DNA from: Tistrella mobilis
Lineage (GTDB): Bacteria > Pseudomonadota > Alphaproteobacteria > Tistrellales > Tistrellaceae
Length of the DNA stretch: 64,000 bases
Reading direction: 5' to 3'
Assembly (NCBI RefSeq): GCF_041468085.1
Contig: NZ_CP121017.1
Location: forward strand, 2,731,676 to 2,795,675
Part shown: positions 34,966-44,009 of the stretch, one piece after another
How positions within the stretch are numbered: the stretch's first letter is position 1
Layout of the letters: the number at the start of each line of letters is the position of its first letter
Notes under the pieces: model-generated
What the model was told of the DNA's origin: nothing
The model's database searches: none
The model's input: only the letters and a program-made list of their open reading frames with translations
Program-made: the position numbers and the translations under genes

Positions 34966-36531
34966 TCAGGCTTCGTCGCGGGTCAGCGGCAGGCCCAGCC
35001 GGGCACGGCGCGACAGCCAGGGGCTGGGCCGGTAGCGCGGATCACCGGTCGCCGCCAGCAGCCCCTCCAGCACCGTCAGCACATGGGCAGCCCCCAGGCT
35101 GTCGCCCAGACGCAGCGGCCCTTTCGGATAGCCCAGGCCCAGCTCCACCGCCGGATCGATATCGGCGGGGACGGCGATGCGCATCTGGGCGATCTCGCAG
35201 CCGACATTAACGATCTGGGCGGTGATGCGCTGGGCGACGAAGCCGACACTGTCGCGGATCCGGGTCACCGGCACGCCACCCTGTTCCAGCCGCACCGCCA
35301 TCCCCTCTGCCAGCGCCGGATCGGTGGCGGGCGAGGTCATCAGGGTCAGCCGTCGCTCGAAGCCGAACAGCGGGTCGATCGCCAGCGCCCGGGCCGGATC
35401 GATCCCGGCCTCCAGCGCCGCCGTGGTGCAGTCGAGCCCGAGCGGCAGCAGCAGGGCGATGGCACCTGCCCCCGGCCGGTTGCCCGCATCCACCGTCATG
35501 CCCGCCTGCGCCACCAGCTCCTGCGCCGCCAGGCGCCAGGCCGGATCGGCGGCCGGGCCGATCCAGACCGGGCCGTCGACCGCACGGCCGGCCAGCGGAT
35601 CGGGTTCCGGATCCGGCTCGATGCGCGCACGGCCGTTCTCGTAGGTATAGAAGCCGGCACCGGATTTGCGCCCCAGCAGGCCGGACTCCATCCGGTTGCG
35701 GCCGATCGGCGATGGGCGGAAGCGCGGTTCCTGGAAGAACTGATTGTAGATCGATTCCATCACCGGCTGCGAAACATCCAGCCCGACCAGATCGAACAGC
35801 TCGAACGGCCCCATGCGGAAACCGGCCGCGTCGCGCATGATCCGGTCGATATCCACCGGCCGGGCCACACCGTCCTGCAGGATGCGCAAGGCCTCCACCC
35901 CGAAACCGCGGCCGGCATGATTGACCAGGAAGCCGGGGCTGTCGGTGACATTGGCCGGCAGATGGCCGGTGCGACCCGCAAGCGCCGTCAGCGCCGCCGT
36001 CACCCAGGGGGCCGTCCGGGCGCCCGCCACCACCTCGACGATCTTCATCAGCGGCACGGGGTTGAAGAAGTGGAAGCCGGCGACCCGCTCGGGCACGGCA
36101 CAGGCGGCCGCGATCGCGGTCACCGACAGCGACGAGGTGTTGGAGGCCAGGATGCAGTCGGGGCCGACCGCCGGTTCCAGATCACGGAACAGCGTGCGCT
36201 TGATTTCCAGCGCCTCGACGATCGCCTCGACCACCAGATCCGCGCCTGCGAACGAGGCCGGCGCGGCCTCCACGACCTTCAACCGCGCCAGGGTTGCGTC
36301 GATGTGAGCCCGGTCACACTGGCCCTTTGACGCCTTGCGTGCCAGCATGTCGGCAATGAAGTCGCGCGCCGCATCGGCCGCGCCGGGTTTGGCATCGGCG
36401 AGGCGCACCTCGACCCCGGCCTCGGCCAGAACCTGGGCAATGCCGCGGCCCATCGATCCGGTGCCGATCACGCCGGCGATGTCAATCCGGCGGGGGGCGG
36501 AAGTGTCGGTTCGGGCAGCGAAATCGGGCAC
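34966..36531 (-). CDS. paaH: 3-hydroxyacyl-CoA dehydrogenase, PaaH/PaaC type
   Basis: 521 residues from a GTG at 36531, preferred because GGAGG lies 9 bases upstream; an ATG at 36591 would add 20 unconserved residues. NAD-binding GTGSMG (23-28), then the HCDH core with ASNTSSLSV and GFHFFNPVPLMKIVE, a central HCDH C-domain, and a second C-terminal HCDH domain (about 420-510). This two-C-domain form is typical of PaaH, which oxidises 3-hydroxyadipyl-CoA. Operon with the thiolase; divergent from the IclR gene, its likely regulator. Confidence 0.88.
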   Translation of the reverse strand: MPDFAARTDTSAPRRIDIAGVIGTGSMGRGIAQVLAEAGVEVRLADAKPGAADAARDFIADMLARKASKGQCDRAHIDATLARLKVVEAAPASFAGADLVVEAIVEALEIKRTLFRDLEPAVGPDCILASNTSSLSVTAIAAACAVPERVAGFHFFNPVPLMKIVEVVAGARTAPWVTAALTALAGRTGHLPANVTDSPGFLVNHAGRGFGVEALRILQDGVARPVDIDRIMRDAAGFRMGPFELFDLVGLDVSQPVMESIYNQFFQEPRFRPSPIGRNRMESGLLGRKSGAGFYTYENGRARIEPDPEPDPLAGRAVDGPVWIGPAADPAWRLAAQELVAQAGMTVDAGNRPGAGAIALLLPLGLDCTTAALEAGIDPARALAIDPLFGFERRLTLMTSPATDPALAEGMAVRLEQGGVPVTRIRDSVGFVAQRITAQIVNVGCEIAQMRIAVPADIDPAVELGLGYPKGPLRLGDSLGAAHVLTVLEGLLAATGDPRYRPSPWLSRRARLGLPLTRDEA

Positions 36532-36781
36532 GGGCGGGGTCCTCCGGCAGGCGCCGCCATGCGATTTCCGCAGGGCGGACTCATATTCCATCGCGTTGAC
36601 GGGGAGGTTAGGCAGTGTCAGATTGGCCTGCAACCGCAATCCGTCAGCATGCGCATCCGCGGAATTTGCCCGAGACAGGATATCATCCGGACAAATTTTG
36701 CGGGTAAACGACGGGGCGACGGGGTATGAATTCCGGCAGACGATCGGAAGCGCCCCAGGGGAGGAAGTTGGGAGTACAGGC

Positions 36782-37597
36782 ATGCGCAAACGTGCCGAGA
36801 TCGAGCCGATTGCGGAGCTCGACCCGGAAGAAGCCGCACGTGATCGGAATTTCGTGACGGCACTGGCCCGCGGGTTGGAGGTGCTGCGCGCCTTCCGCGT
36901 CGGCAACCAGCCCATGGGCAACCAGGAACTGGCCGAGATCACCGGCCTGCCCAAGCCCACGGTGTCACGTCTCACCTATACGCTGACCAGGCTGGGCTAT
37001 CTTTCGTATAACGAACGGATCGGCAAGTATCGCCTCGGCTCGGCGGTGCTGACGCTTGGCTACAGCATGCTCGCCGGCCTGACGGTGCGCGACATCGCAC
37101 GTCCCCTGCTGCAGGAGATCGCCGATTATTCCGGCGTGTCGGCCGCCCTTGGTGACCGCGACCGGCTGAACGTGCTCTATGTCGAATGCTGCAGGGCCGA
37201 TACCGCCGTGACGCTGCGTCTCGACGTGGGCTCGCGGATCCCGATCGCCACCAGCGCCATCGGCCGTGCCTTCCTCGCCGGCCTGCCCGAACAGGAACGC
37301 GGTTTCCTGATGGAGCATATCCAGCGCCGTTCCGGCGCCGAATGGCCGAAGATCAGGGAAGGCATCATGCAGGCGCTGGACGAGGTGAATGCCCGTGGCT
37401 TCTGCACCTCGATCGGCGAATGGACGACGGGCGTCAATGCCGTGGGCGTCCCGCTGCGCCGCCCCTCGGGCGGGCTGATGGCGATCAATTGCGGCGGCCC
37501 CAGCTTCATCGTCCATCGCGAGCGGATCGAGAAGGATATCGGCCCCCGCCTGGTGCGCATCGCCCAGCAGATCGAAGCCTCTCTGGTCCGCCGCTGA
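36782..37597 (+). CDS. IclR-family transcriptional regulator
   Basis: 271 residues. N-terminal winged helix (about 20-85, with ELAEITGLPKPTVSRLTYTLTRLGY) and C-terminal effector domain (about 95-265) with SGVSAALGDRD and TSIGEWTTGVNAVGVPL. IclR proteins of the PcaR/PobR type control aromatic and dicarboxylate catabolism. The divergent position, 250 bases from the dehydrogenase-thiolase pair, makes that pair the likely target. GGGAG (about 36769-36773) precedes the ATG. Confidence 0.9.
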   Translation: MRKRAEIEPIAELDPEEAARDRNFVTALARGLEVLRAFRVGNQPMGNQELAEITGLPKPTVSRLTYTLTRLGYLSYNERIGKYRLGSAVLTLGYSMLAGLTVRDIARPLLQEIADYSGVSAALGDRDRLNVLYVECCRADTAVTLRLDVGSRIPIATSAIGRAFLAGLPEQERGFLMEHIQRRSGAEWPKIREGIMQALDEVNARGFCTSIGEWTTGVNAVGVPLRRPSGGLMAINCGGPSFIVHRERIEKDIGPRLVRIAQQIEASLVRR

Positions 37598-37635
37598 CCG
37601 GCACGACTGACGCCTCCAGGAGTTCCAGACCCGAC

Positions 37636-38124
37636 ATGACCGGACGTCCCACCATCGTCTCGCCTGCCTCCCCGCCCGATGCGGAGGAACTGGCCGCAAT
37701 CCTGGCCGAGGGCGAACCGCCGGGCGCCTATAACGGTCTGATCGGCACGAAGCTGGTCCGCTGGCAGCCCGATTACGCCGAGGTCTCGATCGAACTCGGC
37801 CCCCAGCATCTGAACCGCGCCGGCGTGCCCCATGGCGGCGTGATCGCCTCGATGCTCGACAGCGCCTGCGGCTATGCCGGCAATTACTGTCCCGATCCCA
37901 CCCGGGCGCGCTATTGCGTCACCCTGTCGCTCACCATCGGCTTCATCTCCCAGACCCGCGGCAAGGTTCTCACCGCCCGCGGCCGGGTGATGGGCGGCGG
38001 CCGCAAGATCTTCATGGTCACGGGCGAAGTCACCGACGACACCGGCGCGCTCATCGCCTCGGCCCAGGGCACCTTCCGCTATCGCGGCGGCAGCGAATCG
38101 CTCGAAGGCGTGCCGCGGGGCTGA
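37636..38124 (+). CDS. PaaI-family hotdog thioesterase
   Basis: 162 residues. Hotdog fold with the PaaI signature NRAGVPHGGVIASMLDSACG (about 63-82), where the HGG and the Asp/Asn at the helix are part of the active site. These enzymes hydrolyse acyl- or aryl-CoA esters and can rescue CoA trapped in dead-end intermediates, which fits a gene next to beta-oxidation genes. It follows the IclR gene by 38 bases in the same direction; AGGAG precedes at a rather long 13 bases. Confidence 0.87.
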   Translation: MTGRPTIVSPASPPDAEELAAILAEGEPPGAYNGLIGTKLVRWQPDYAEVSIELGPQHLNRAGVPHGGVIASMLDSACGYAGNYCPDPTRARYCVTLSLTIGFISQTRGKVLTARGRVMGGGRKIFMVTGEVTDDTGALIASAQGTFRYRGGSESLEGVPRG

Positions 38125-38180
38125 CCTTCGAAGGCACGCACCCCATCTTCTGCGACGATGCGCCGGAGATGGAGGCTCTC

Positions 38181-38345
38181 ATGCAAAACGTCGACCCGTT
38201 GGGCCTTGATATGCTCGACTTAGACGTTCTTCGCCGCGAGATCGCGGAGGCCGATGCCGACCCTCGGCCAGATCTTGACGAAGAAGACCTCAATCGTCAT
38301 TTCGCGGTGCTGCTCCGGGAAGCACTGGCTGCTCGCAGGGCCTGA
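38181..38345 (+). CDS. Small acidic hypothetical protein
   Basis: 54 residues. A strong GGAGG (38171-38175) lies 5 bases before the ATG. The product is acidic in its first two thirds (DLDVLRREIAEADADPRPDLDEEDL) and then basic-helical (HFAVLLREALAARRA). It may be a helical adaptor or antitoxin-like partner, but no family is recognised. It overlaps the convergent dehydrogenase gene by 49 bases. Base composition (more A/T at third positions in the first codons) differs a little from neighbours. Confidence 0.5.
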   Translation: MQNVDPLGLDMLDLDVLRREIAEADADPRPDLDEEDLNRHFAVLLREALAARRA

Positions 38346-39331
38346 GTATTTCCATGCATATCTGTCATCCCTGCTCGGACGATCCGCCTGACCGGCGCCC
38401 CATCCAGCCAGGCGGCCACCGCCTCTGCCGTCTGACGATAGAAGATGCGGAAGTTCTCGGCCGTCACATAGCCCAGATGCGGGGAGACCACCACCGTCGG
38501 CAGTTGCCGGAACGGGTGGTCGGCGGGCAGCGGTTCCCGGTCGTAGACATCCAGGCCCGCGCCGGCCAGGCGGCCGGTCGACAGGGCGTCGATCAGCGCC
38601 GCCTCATCCACGATCGGCCCGCGCGAGGTGTTGATCAGCACCGCCCCCGGTTTCATCATCCCAAGCGCCGCCGCATCGATCAGCCCGCGCGACCGGTCGC
38701 CCAGTTTCAGATGGATGGTGACGATATCCGCCGTCGCCAGCAGATCCTCTTTCGAGGTCAGCGCTGCGCCCACCTCCCGGCACCGCGCCTCGGTCAGATT
38801 GGGGCTCCAGGCCACGACCGTCATGCCGAAGGCCTGCGCCACCTCTGCCACCCGCCCGCCCAGGCGGCCGAGGCCCAGCACGCCCAGGGTCCGGCCCTCC
38901 AGCCCCCGCCCCATCACCGTCTGCCAGGGCTGCCCGGCCTTGATGCGCGCACTTTCGGCACCGGCACCACGCATCACCTCCAGAATCAGGGCGAAGGTCA
39001 GCTCCACGGTCGGCGCCGCCAGACCTTCGGTACCGCAGACCGTAATGCCCAGCGCCTGCGCTGCGGCCATGTCGATCGCGGCATTGTGCATGCCGGTGGT
39101 GACGATCAGGCGCAGATCCGGCAGCCGTTCCAGCACCCGCGCCGGCAGGGGCGTGCGCTCGCGCATCACGCAGACGATATGGAAGCCGCCGAGCGCCGCC
39201 ACCACCGCCTCTTCATCGGCAAAGCCGGTGTGGAAGACCGTCAGCGCCGCCCGCTCTTCCACCGCCGACCAGTCGGCAAAGCCGGTCGCAATGTCGTGGT
39301 AGTCATCCAGGATCGCGCAGCGATACCGCAT
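38297..39331 (-). CDS. D-2-hydroxyacid dehydrogenase family protein
   Basis: 344 residues. NAD-binding GLGRLG (153-158), catalytic Arg 237 (NTSRGPIVDE), Glu 266 (DREPLP) and His 285 (SPHLGY) are in place. The N-terminal MRYRCAILDDYHD pattern is that of a common proteobacterial clade of unknown substrate. It follows phnC-phnD-phnE in the same direction (96-base gap with a hairpin). Phosphite dehydrogenase PtxD belongs to the same superfamily and has the same position relative to its transporter, but the N-terminal half is unlike PtxD as I recall it. AGGAG precedes the ATG. Confidence 0.85.
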   Translation of the reverse strand: MRYRCAILDDYHDIATGFADWSAVEERAALTVFHTGFADEEAVVAALGGFHIVCVMRERTPLPARVLERLPDLRLIVTTGMHNAAIDMAAAQALGITVCGTEGLAAPTVELTFALILEVMRGAGAESARIKAGQPWQTVMGRGLEGRTLGVLGLGRLGGRVAEVAQAFGMTVVAWSPNLTEARCREVGAALTSKEDLLATADIVTIHLKLGDRSRGLIDAAALGMMKPGAVLINTSRGPIVDEAALIDALSTGRLAGAGLDVYDREPLPADHPFRQLPTVVVSPHLGYVTAENFRIFYRQTAEAVAAWLDGAPVRRIVRAGMTDMHGNTQALRAASASRSSTAK

Positions 39332-39358
39332 GGGTCTTCTCCTGCCTGCAAACGCCAC

Positions 39359-39389
39359 GAACCGCCGCGGCACCGGCCGGCGGCGGTTC
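39359..39389 (-). repeat. Inverted repeat between phnE and dehydrogenase
   Basis: Arms GAACCGCCGC (39359-39368) and GCGGCGGTTC (39380-39389) pair perfectly over 10 bases with an 11-base loop. No T tract follows on the minus strand, so it may be a partial terminator, a processing site, or a stabiliser of the phnE end. Confidence 0.5.
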
Positions 39390-39427
39390 GACAGGGATGA
39401 TACAGGAGATGGGGGGGAAGGTTCCGG

Positions 39428-40234
39428 TCAGATGAACAGCTTGCGCAGCCAGCCCGAGATCACGTCGATCAGGCTGACCATGATGATGATCATGATCATG
39501 ACCGCACAGGTCTCGGCGAAATAGAAACCGCGGATCGCTTCCCACAGCACCACGCCGATGCCGCCGGCACCGACCATGCCGACCACGGTGGCCGAGCGGA
39601 CATTGCTCTCGAAACGATAGAGCGAATACGACACCCAGAGCGGCAGAACCTGCGGGATCACGCCGTAGATCACCTCGGCCAGCGGCCCGGCGCCGGTGGC
39701 ACGGATGCCTTCCACCGGGCGCGGATCGATCGCCTCAACCGCTTCCGAGAACAGCTTGGCCAGCACGCCGGTGGTGTGGACGAACAGCGCCAGCACGCCC
39801 GCGAAGGGGCCAAGGCCCACCGCCACCACGAACAGCATGGCGAAGACCATCTCGTTGATGGCGCGCAGCGCATCCATCATCCGCCGCACCGGCTGCACCA
39901 CCCAGACCGGCGCCACATTCGACGACGACAGAATGCCGAAGGGGATGGCGAAGACGATGGCCAGCACCGTGCCCCAGAGCGCCAGCTGAATGGTCACCAG
40001 CAGCTCGTCCAGATAGAAGCGCCACTGGTGGAAATCCGGCGGAAAGAATTCGGCGCCGAAGACGCCCATATTGCCGGCATCGCGGAACAGGTCGAGCGGC
40101 CGCATCTCGGCGCCTTCCCACGACCAGACCAGCACGGCGGCGAGCAGGCCATAGGTGACGTAGCGCAGCAGCGATCCCTTGAGATCGCGCGGCGGCGTGA
40201 TGCCGGGCGTGCGGGGCTGGGCAAGATCGGTCAT
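39428..40234 (-). CDS. phnE: Phosphonate ABC transporter permease PhnE
   Basis: 268 residues, about six membrane helices, in the BPD_transp_1 fold. The EAA-type loop that docks to the ATPase is seen as [20 protein letters not shown] (about 160-180). It brings phosphonates, or related phosphite/phosphate esters, across the inner membrane with PhnC and PhnD. The ATG at 40234 excludes upstream codons of low-conservation composition. Third gene of the leftward phnCDE group. Confidence 0.92.
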   Translation of the reverse strand: MTDLAQPRTPGITPPRDLKGSLLRYVTYGLLAAVLVWSWEGAEMRPLDLFRDAGNMGVFGAEFFPPDFHQWRFYLDELLVTIQLALWGTVLAIVFAIPFGILSSSNVAPVWVVQPVRRMMDALRAINEMVFAMLFVVAVGLGPFAGVLALFVHTTGVLAKLFSEAVEAIDPRPVEGIRATGAGPLAEVIYGVIPQVLPLWVSYSLYRFESNVRSATVVGMVGAGGIGVVLWEAIRGFYFAETCAVMIMIIIMVSLIDVISGWLRKLFI

Positions 40235-40292
40235 GGCGGCCGGAACTTTCAGAGAAAACGACGTCGATGGTCGAAACTGGTCTGACATGAAG

Positions 40293-40325
40293 AACGACCG
40301 GCGGCGCGGGGGGCCGCCGGTCGTT
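40293..40325 (-). repeat. Intercistronic hairpin between phnD and phnE
   Basis: A 13-base perfect stem, AACGACCGGCGGC (40293-40305) with GCCGCCGGTCGTT (40313-40325), loop 7 bases, just after the phnD stop. On the minus strand it is followed by CTTCATG rather than a T run, so it is more likely an mRNA stabiliser or weak attenuator that keeps binding protein made in excess over permease. Confidence 0.65.
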
Positions 40326-40338
40326 TCAGGCAGATGGA

Positions 40339-41373
40339 TCACGAGGCCTTGGCGGCCTTCTCGATCTCGGCGGCGCGCTTGTTCAGCGCGTCGAGCTGGG
40401 CGTCGATCTCGGCGATCTTCTTCGCCTTCTCGTCGGCCGCCATGTTCGCATCGGCTTCGAGCTTCGCCTTGGAGCGGAACAGCTCAAGCTGACGGATGGG
40501 GATCAGCTGGTCGTTGCTGCTCTTGCGGAACGGCGCCCAGGTCAGGCCCTGCAGAACCGCCTTCTCCTTCTCGACCTCGGGGCCCTCGACACCATAGGTC
40601 AGGAAGAAGCTGGCGATCTTCTCCTTCGCCTCGGCCGGGAGGCTGGTGCGCCACACGATCGGGTCCGACGGGATCAGCGGCGACTTCCAGATCACCTTGA
40701 TCTGCTTGGCCTTCTCGGGGAAGGTCTTCTCAAGGCGGGCCAGGTTCTCGGTGTTGTTGGTCGCGACGTCGACCTGGCCGTTGGCAACCGCCAGCGCGTT
40801 GGTCTCGTGGTTCGCGGCAAGGGTCCGCTTGAAGGCGGTCTTGGCGTCGACATTGTTCTGGGCGAAGACGTAGTAGCTCGGCACCAGGAAGCCCGAGGTC
40901 GAGTTGGGATCGCCGTTGCTGAAGGTCAGATCCTTGGCCTTGGCCAGCACGTCCTGAACCGAGTTCAGGTCGGTGCGGTCGGCCTGGGTGATCAGCAGCG
41001 ACCAGTAGCCCGGCGAACCGTCGACCGCCACGGTCTGGGCGAAGATCTCGCCACCGGCACGGTCCACCGCTTCCATGGCCGACTTGTTGCCGTACCAGGC
41101 GACGTCGACCTTGTCGAAGCGCATGCCCTGGATGATGCCGGCATAGTCGGGGGCGAAGAAGGCCTTCACCTCGACGCCCAGCTTGCGCGACATGTCGGCC
41201 AGGAACGGATCCCACATGGTCTTCAGGTTCTGGGTCGACTCGGTCGAGATGATGCCGAAGTTGATCTCCTTCATCGAGGTGATCTTCATGTCTTCGGCAG
41301 CGGCGGCCGGCAGGGCCGAACCGACGGCGATGGCGGCCGCCACGGCCACCTGGGTCAGACGCTTCAGGAACAT
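40339..41373 (-). CDS. phnD: Phosphonate ABC transporter substrate-binding protein PhnD
   Basis: 344 residues. Signal peptide (about 1-26, ending PAAAAED). The PhnD-type binding fold shows [33 protein letters not shown] and the [13 protein letters not shown] segment that binds the phosphonate group. The C-terminal 45 residues are Lys/Glu/Ala-rich helical ([23 protein letters not shown]), longer than usual. Start taken at ATG 41373, which has GGAAGG at 10 bases; in-frame ATGs at 41382 and 41391 are poorer. Confidence 0.93.
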   Translation of the reverse strand: MFLKRLTQVAVAAAIAVGSALPAAAAEDMKITSMKEINFGIISTESTQNLKTMWDPFLADMSRKLGVEVKAFFAPDYAGIIQGMRFDKVDVAWYGNKSAMEAVDRAGGEIFAQTVAVDGSPGYWSLLITQADRTDLNSVQDVLAKAKDLTFSNGDPNSTSGFLVPSYYVFAQNNVDAKTAFKRTLAANHETNALAVANGQVDVATNNTENLARLEKTFPEKAKQIKVIWKSPLIPSDPIVWRTSLPAEAKEKIASFFLTYGVEGPEVEKEKAVLQGLTWAPFRKSSNDQLIPIRQLELFRSKAKLEADANMAADEKAKKIAEIDAQLDALNKRAAEIEKAAKAS

Positions 41374-41439
41374 GGGGTGCATGCCTTCCATGGGGCGTGG
41401 GATGCGTGAGGCGGAAGCGTTGGAGAGGCGGGCGCTGCG

Positions 41440-42288
41440 TCAGACCGCCAGCGCCTGCCCCGCAGACACGGCAGCCGGCGCGGCGCGATCGCGCACGGGC
41501 AGGCCGATATCCTCGATCTCGGTCCCGTAGAGACGGGCGAGCATGTCATTGGTGAGCGCGGCCGACGGGCCGTCATAGACCAGCTTGCCCCGGGCCAGCG
41601 CGATGACCCGCGAGCAGTAGCGGAGCGCGTATTCGACCTGATGCAGCGACACGACGACCGTGGTGCCGTCCTCGGCATTGATCCGGGCCAGCGTGTCCAT
41701 CACCCGCCGGGCACTTTCCGGATCGAGCGAGGCGATCGGCTCGTCGGCCATGATCACCTCGGCCTGCTGGACCAGCGCGCGGGCGATCGCGGCGCGCTGC
41801 TGCTGGCCGCCCGACAGCGTCGAGGCACGGCGATGGGCCCATTCGGCGATGCCCACCCGCTCCAGCGCCGCAAGCGCCCGCATGCGGTCGTCGCGGCGGA
41901 AGCGGCCGGTGAGCACCCGCCAGAGCGGCAGATTGCCCAGCGTGCCGGTCAGCACATTGGTGATCACCGTCAGCCGGCCGACCAGGTTGAACTGCTGGAA
42001 GACCACGCCGATCCGGGCGCGGCGCCGGCGGATGTCGCGGGCGATACGGCCATTCTTCTGCACCGTGCCGCCCAGCATGCGGATCTCGCCGCCATCCGTC
42101 CGGTCGGAGGCGATCAGCCCCGAAAGATGGCGCATCAGCGTCGACTTGCCGGAGCCGGAGGCACCGATCAGGGCCACCATCTCGCCACGGGCGACCTGAA
42201 AGCTCACGCTGTCCAGCGCGCGATGGCCGCGGAAAGTCTTGGTCAGGCGCGCCACCTCGATGGCGGGTGCGCTGGCGCTGTCGGTCAT
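41440..42288 (-). CDS. phnC: Phosphonate ABC transporter ATP-binding protein PhnC
   Basis: 282 residues. Walker A GASGSGKS (42-49), Q-loop VVFQQFNL, signature LSGGQQQR (158-165), Walker B VIMADEP (about 178-184) with LDPES, and switch His in [10 protein letters not shown]. It energises PhnDE. The ATG at 42288 is the first that gives a standard PhnC length. First gene of phnCDE; the promoter must lie in the 335-base divergent gap facing the DUF1045 gene. Confidence 0.94.
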   Translation of the reverse strand: MTDSASAPAIEVARLTKTFRGHRALDSVSFQVARGEMVALIGASGSGKSTLMRHLSGLIASDRTDGGEIRMLGGTVQKNGRIARDIRRRRARIGVVFQQFNLVGRLTVITNVLTGTLGNLPLWRVLTGRFRRDDRMRALAALERVGIAEWAHRRASTLSGGQQQRAAIARALVQQAEVIMADEPIASLDPESARRVMDTLARINAEDGTTVVVSLHQVEYALRYCSRVIALARGKLVYDGPSAALTNDMLARLYGTEIEDIGLPVRDRAAPAAVSAGQALAV

Positions 42289-42623
42289 CGCCGGTCGGTC
42301 CTTCCGAATGTCCTGCATCAGGGGGCAATGTCGTCCCGCCGGGGGTGTCCCCGTCGGGTACATCCCGGTCGGGCAGGCCGTGCGGGCGGGATCACCTGCG
42401 GCCGTACCCCGGGCGGCCACATTGCGCGGCCCGTCGGCTATCTGATTAGCCGGCTTCGATGACGTTTCGGTGACGGAGCGGTAAAGCATTGATGAAGGGC
42501 CGCCCCCATGGCATCACGGAGCGGCCGGAGGGCCCTGCCCCCTAGACAAATCCTTGATACACATCCGTAATTCCGGATCTTTCCGGGTGGATGTCGCCCC
42601 GTGGTCATCAGGAGATCCGCCCC
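42289..42623. other. Divergent region between phnC and the DUF1045 gene
   Basis: 335 bases without a credible gene. It carries a direct-repeat-like GTCGGGTACATCCCGGTCGGG stretch near the phnC side and, near the DUF1045 side, a box resembling the operator between phnG and phnF (listed separately). Both transcripts should start here, consistent with phosphonate control. Confidence 0.6.
42554..42594 (+). promoter_or_regulatory. Candidate PhnF-type operator upstream of DUF1045 gene
   Basis: TTGATACACATCCGTA (42554-42569) matches TTGTATAGACATCCGTA in the phnG/phnF gap with one gap and one change. It also forms half of an inverted repeat ACATCC (42561-42566) with GGATGT (42589-42594). It lies about 55 bases before the DUF1045 start. 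Confidence 0.5.
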
Positions 42624-43337
42624 ATGCCGGTACCGTACCGTGCCGCCCTTTATGTCATGCCCGGTGCCTCGGATCCGCTCGGCGCCTTCGGAGCGGCCTG
42701 GCTGGGCCGCACGGCGGACGGCGCCCCCCTGCCCCCCCGTCCGGTGGAGCCGGCGGGCTGGTCCGCCGCTGCGCTGGATGTCGTAACGGCCGAGCCGCGG
42801 CGCTACGGCTTTCATGCCACCCTGCGCGCGCCTTTCCGCCCGGCAGACGGCGTCGATCTGGACATGATCGAGGCACGGGCAGCGGATCTGGCCGCGGCCC
42901 TGCCCCCTGTGGTGATCACGCAGGGGCTGCAGCTGCGCCGGATCGCGCATTTCCTGGCGCTGGTCCCGGCCGTGCGCTCAGAGGCCCTGCAGAATTTCGC
43001 CGCCCGGATCGTGGAGGGGACCAATGATCTGCGCCGGCCGCTTGATGCGGACGACCGCGCAAAACGGCTGGCCAAGAGCCGCCTGACCCCGCGGCAGATC
43101 GAGCTGATGGACCGCTGGGGCTATCCCCATGTGCTGGAAGATTTCCGCTTCCACATGACCCTGACCGGACGGCTGCCCGAAGACGAGCCGGCCGTCGGCC
43201 GGCTCTTCGACGCCCTGGCCGGTGCCACCGCGGGTTTCGCCGGCCGACCCTTCATCATCGATGCCATCGCGGTCGCGGTTGAGTTCGAGCCGGGCGCGCC
43301 CTTCATTTGCCACCGCCGCTTCGCGCTCAGCGGTTGA
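42624..43337 (+). CDS. DUF1045 family protein, 2H-phosphoesterase-like, phosphonate-associated
   Basis: 237 residues. AGGAG (42610-42614) precedes the ATG. Two HxT motifs, His 64-Ala-Thr 66 (RYGFHATLRAPF) and His 177-Met-Thr 179 (FRFHMTLTGRL), are the hallmark of the 2H phosphoesterase superfamily, which handles cyclic phosphates and 2',5' bonds. DUF1045 genes recur in phosphonate clusters. This cluster has no phnP, whose product opens the cyclic phosphate made by C-P lyase; this protein is a candidate substitute. That role is inference. Confidence 0.85.
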   Translation: MPVPYRAALYVMPGASDPLGAFGAAWLGRTADGAPLPPRPVEPAGWSAAALDVVTAEPRRYGFHATLRAPFRPADGVDLDMIEARAADLAAALPPVVITQGLQLRRIAHFLALVPAVRSEALQNFAARIVEGTNDLRRPLDADDRAKRLAKSRLTPRQIELMDRWGYPHVLEDFRFHMTLTGRLPEDEPAVGRLFDALAGATAGFAGRPFIIDAIAVAVEFEPGAPFICHRRFALSG

Positions 43338-43427
43338 TGCGGCAGACGCGGGATGGGATGCTGACACGTCAACGACAACGGCGCAAAAGCGCGGCATCCC
43401 CCTACCGCATCCGAAGGCAGAATTTCC

Positions 43428-44003
43428 ATGAAGGGCAAGGTCATCGGCTTCGACAGCCGGACGGGCACGGGCGCCATCGAGGGCGAAGACGGCCTGCGCT
43501 ATGAATTCTCGGGCACCGAATGGCGGAGCGTCATCCGCCCCGAGGCCGGTGTGCTGGTCGATTTCAATCCCGAGGGCCACCTGGCCCAGGCGATCTTTCC
43601 GATTCAGGCGCCGGCCACCGCACGGGGCGGTGACGACTTCTCGTGGTGGGCGTTCTATGTCTCGTTCCGCGGCCGCACCACCCGCAAGCCCTATTGGCTG
43701 TATCTGATTCTGCCGGTCTTCGTGATCAGCATCCTGCTGACCCTGCTGGATGTGGGCCTCGGCACCTATGATGCCGAAACCGGGGGCGGGTTGTTCAGCG
43801 GCCTGTTCTCTCTGGTCGCGATCTGGCCCAGCCTCGCGATCGGCGCCCGGCGCTGCCATGATCGCGGCCGCAGCGGCTGGTTTCAGCTGATCATGCTGAT
43901 CCCGCTGATCGGCTGGATCTGGCTGCTGGTCGAAATCGGCTTCCTGCGCGGCACCCGCGGGCCGAACCGGTTTGGCCCGGACCCGCTGGAAGGCCGCGCC
44001 TGA
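43428..44003 (+). CDS. DUF805 membrane protein with N-terminal beta-barrel-like domain
   Basis: 191 residues. Residues 1-60 resemble a cold-shock/OB-like domain (GKVIGFDSRTGTGAIEGEDGLRYEF). The rest is DUF805: SWWAFYVSFRGRTTRKPYWLY, three to four membrane helices, and ARRCHDRGRSGWFQL before the last helix pair. Function is unknown. AAGGCAG stands about 9 bases before the ATG. It lies between the DUF1045 gene and phnN, converging with the phn operon (6 bases apart), and looks unrelated to phosphonate use. Confidence 0.85.
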   Translation: MKGKVIGFDSRTGTGAIEGEDGLRYEFSGTEWRSVIRPEAGVLVDFNPEGHLAQAIFPIQAPATARGGDDFSWWAFYVSFRGRTTRKPYWLYLILPVFVISILLTLLDVGLGTYDAETGGGLFSGLFSLVAIWPSLAIGARRCHDRGRSGWFQLIMLIPLIGWIWLLVEIGFLRGTRGPNRFGPDPLEGRA

Positions 44004-44009
44004 GCGGCT

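Noticed and set aside
33481-36330. 949-codon open frame on the plus strand opposite thiolase and dehydrogenase genes
   Set aside because: Antisense shadow; low-complexity composition, no domains, spans two real genes.
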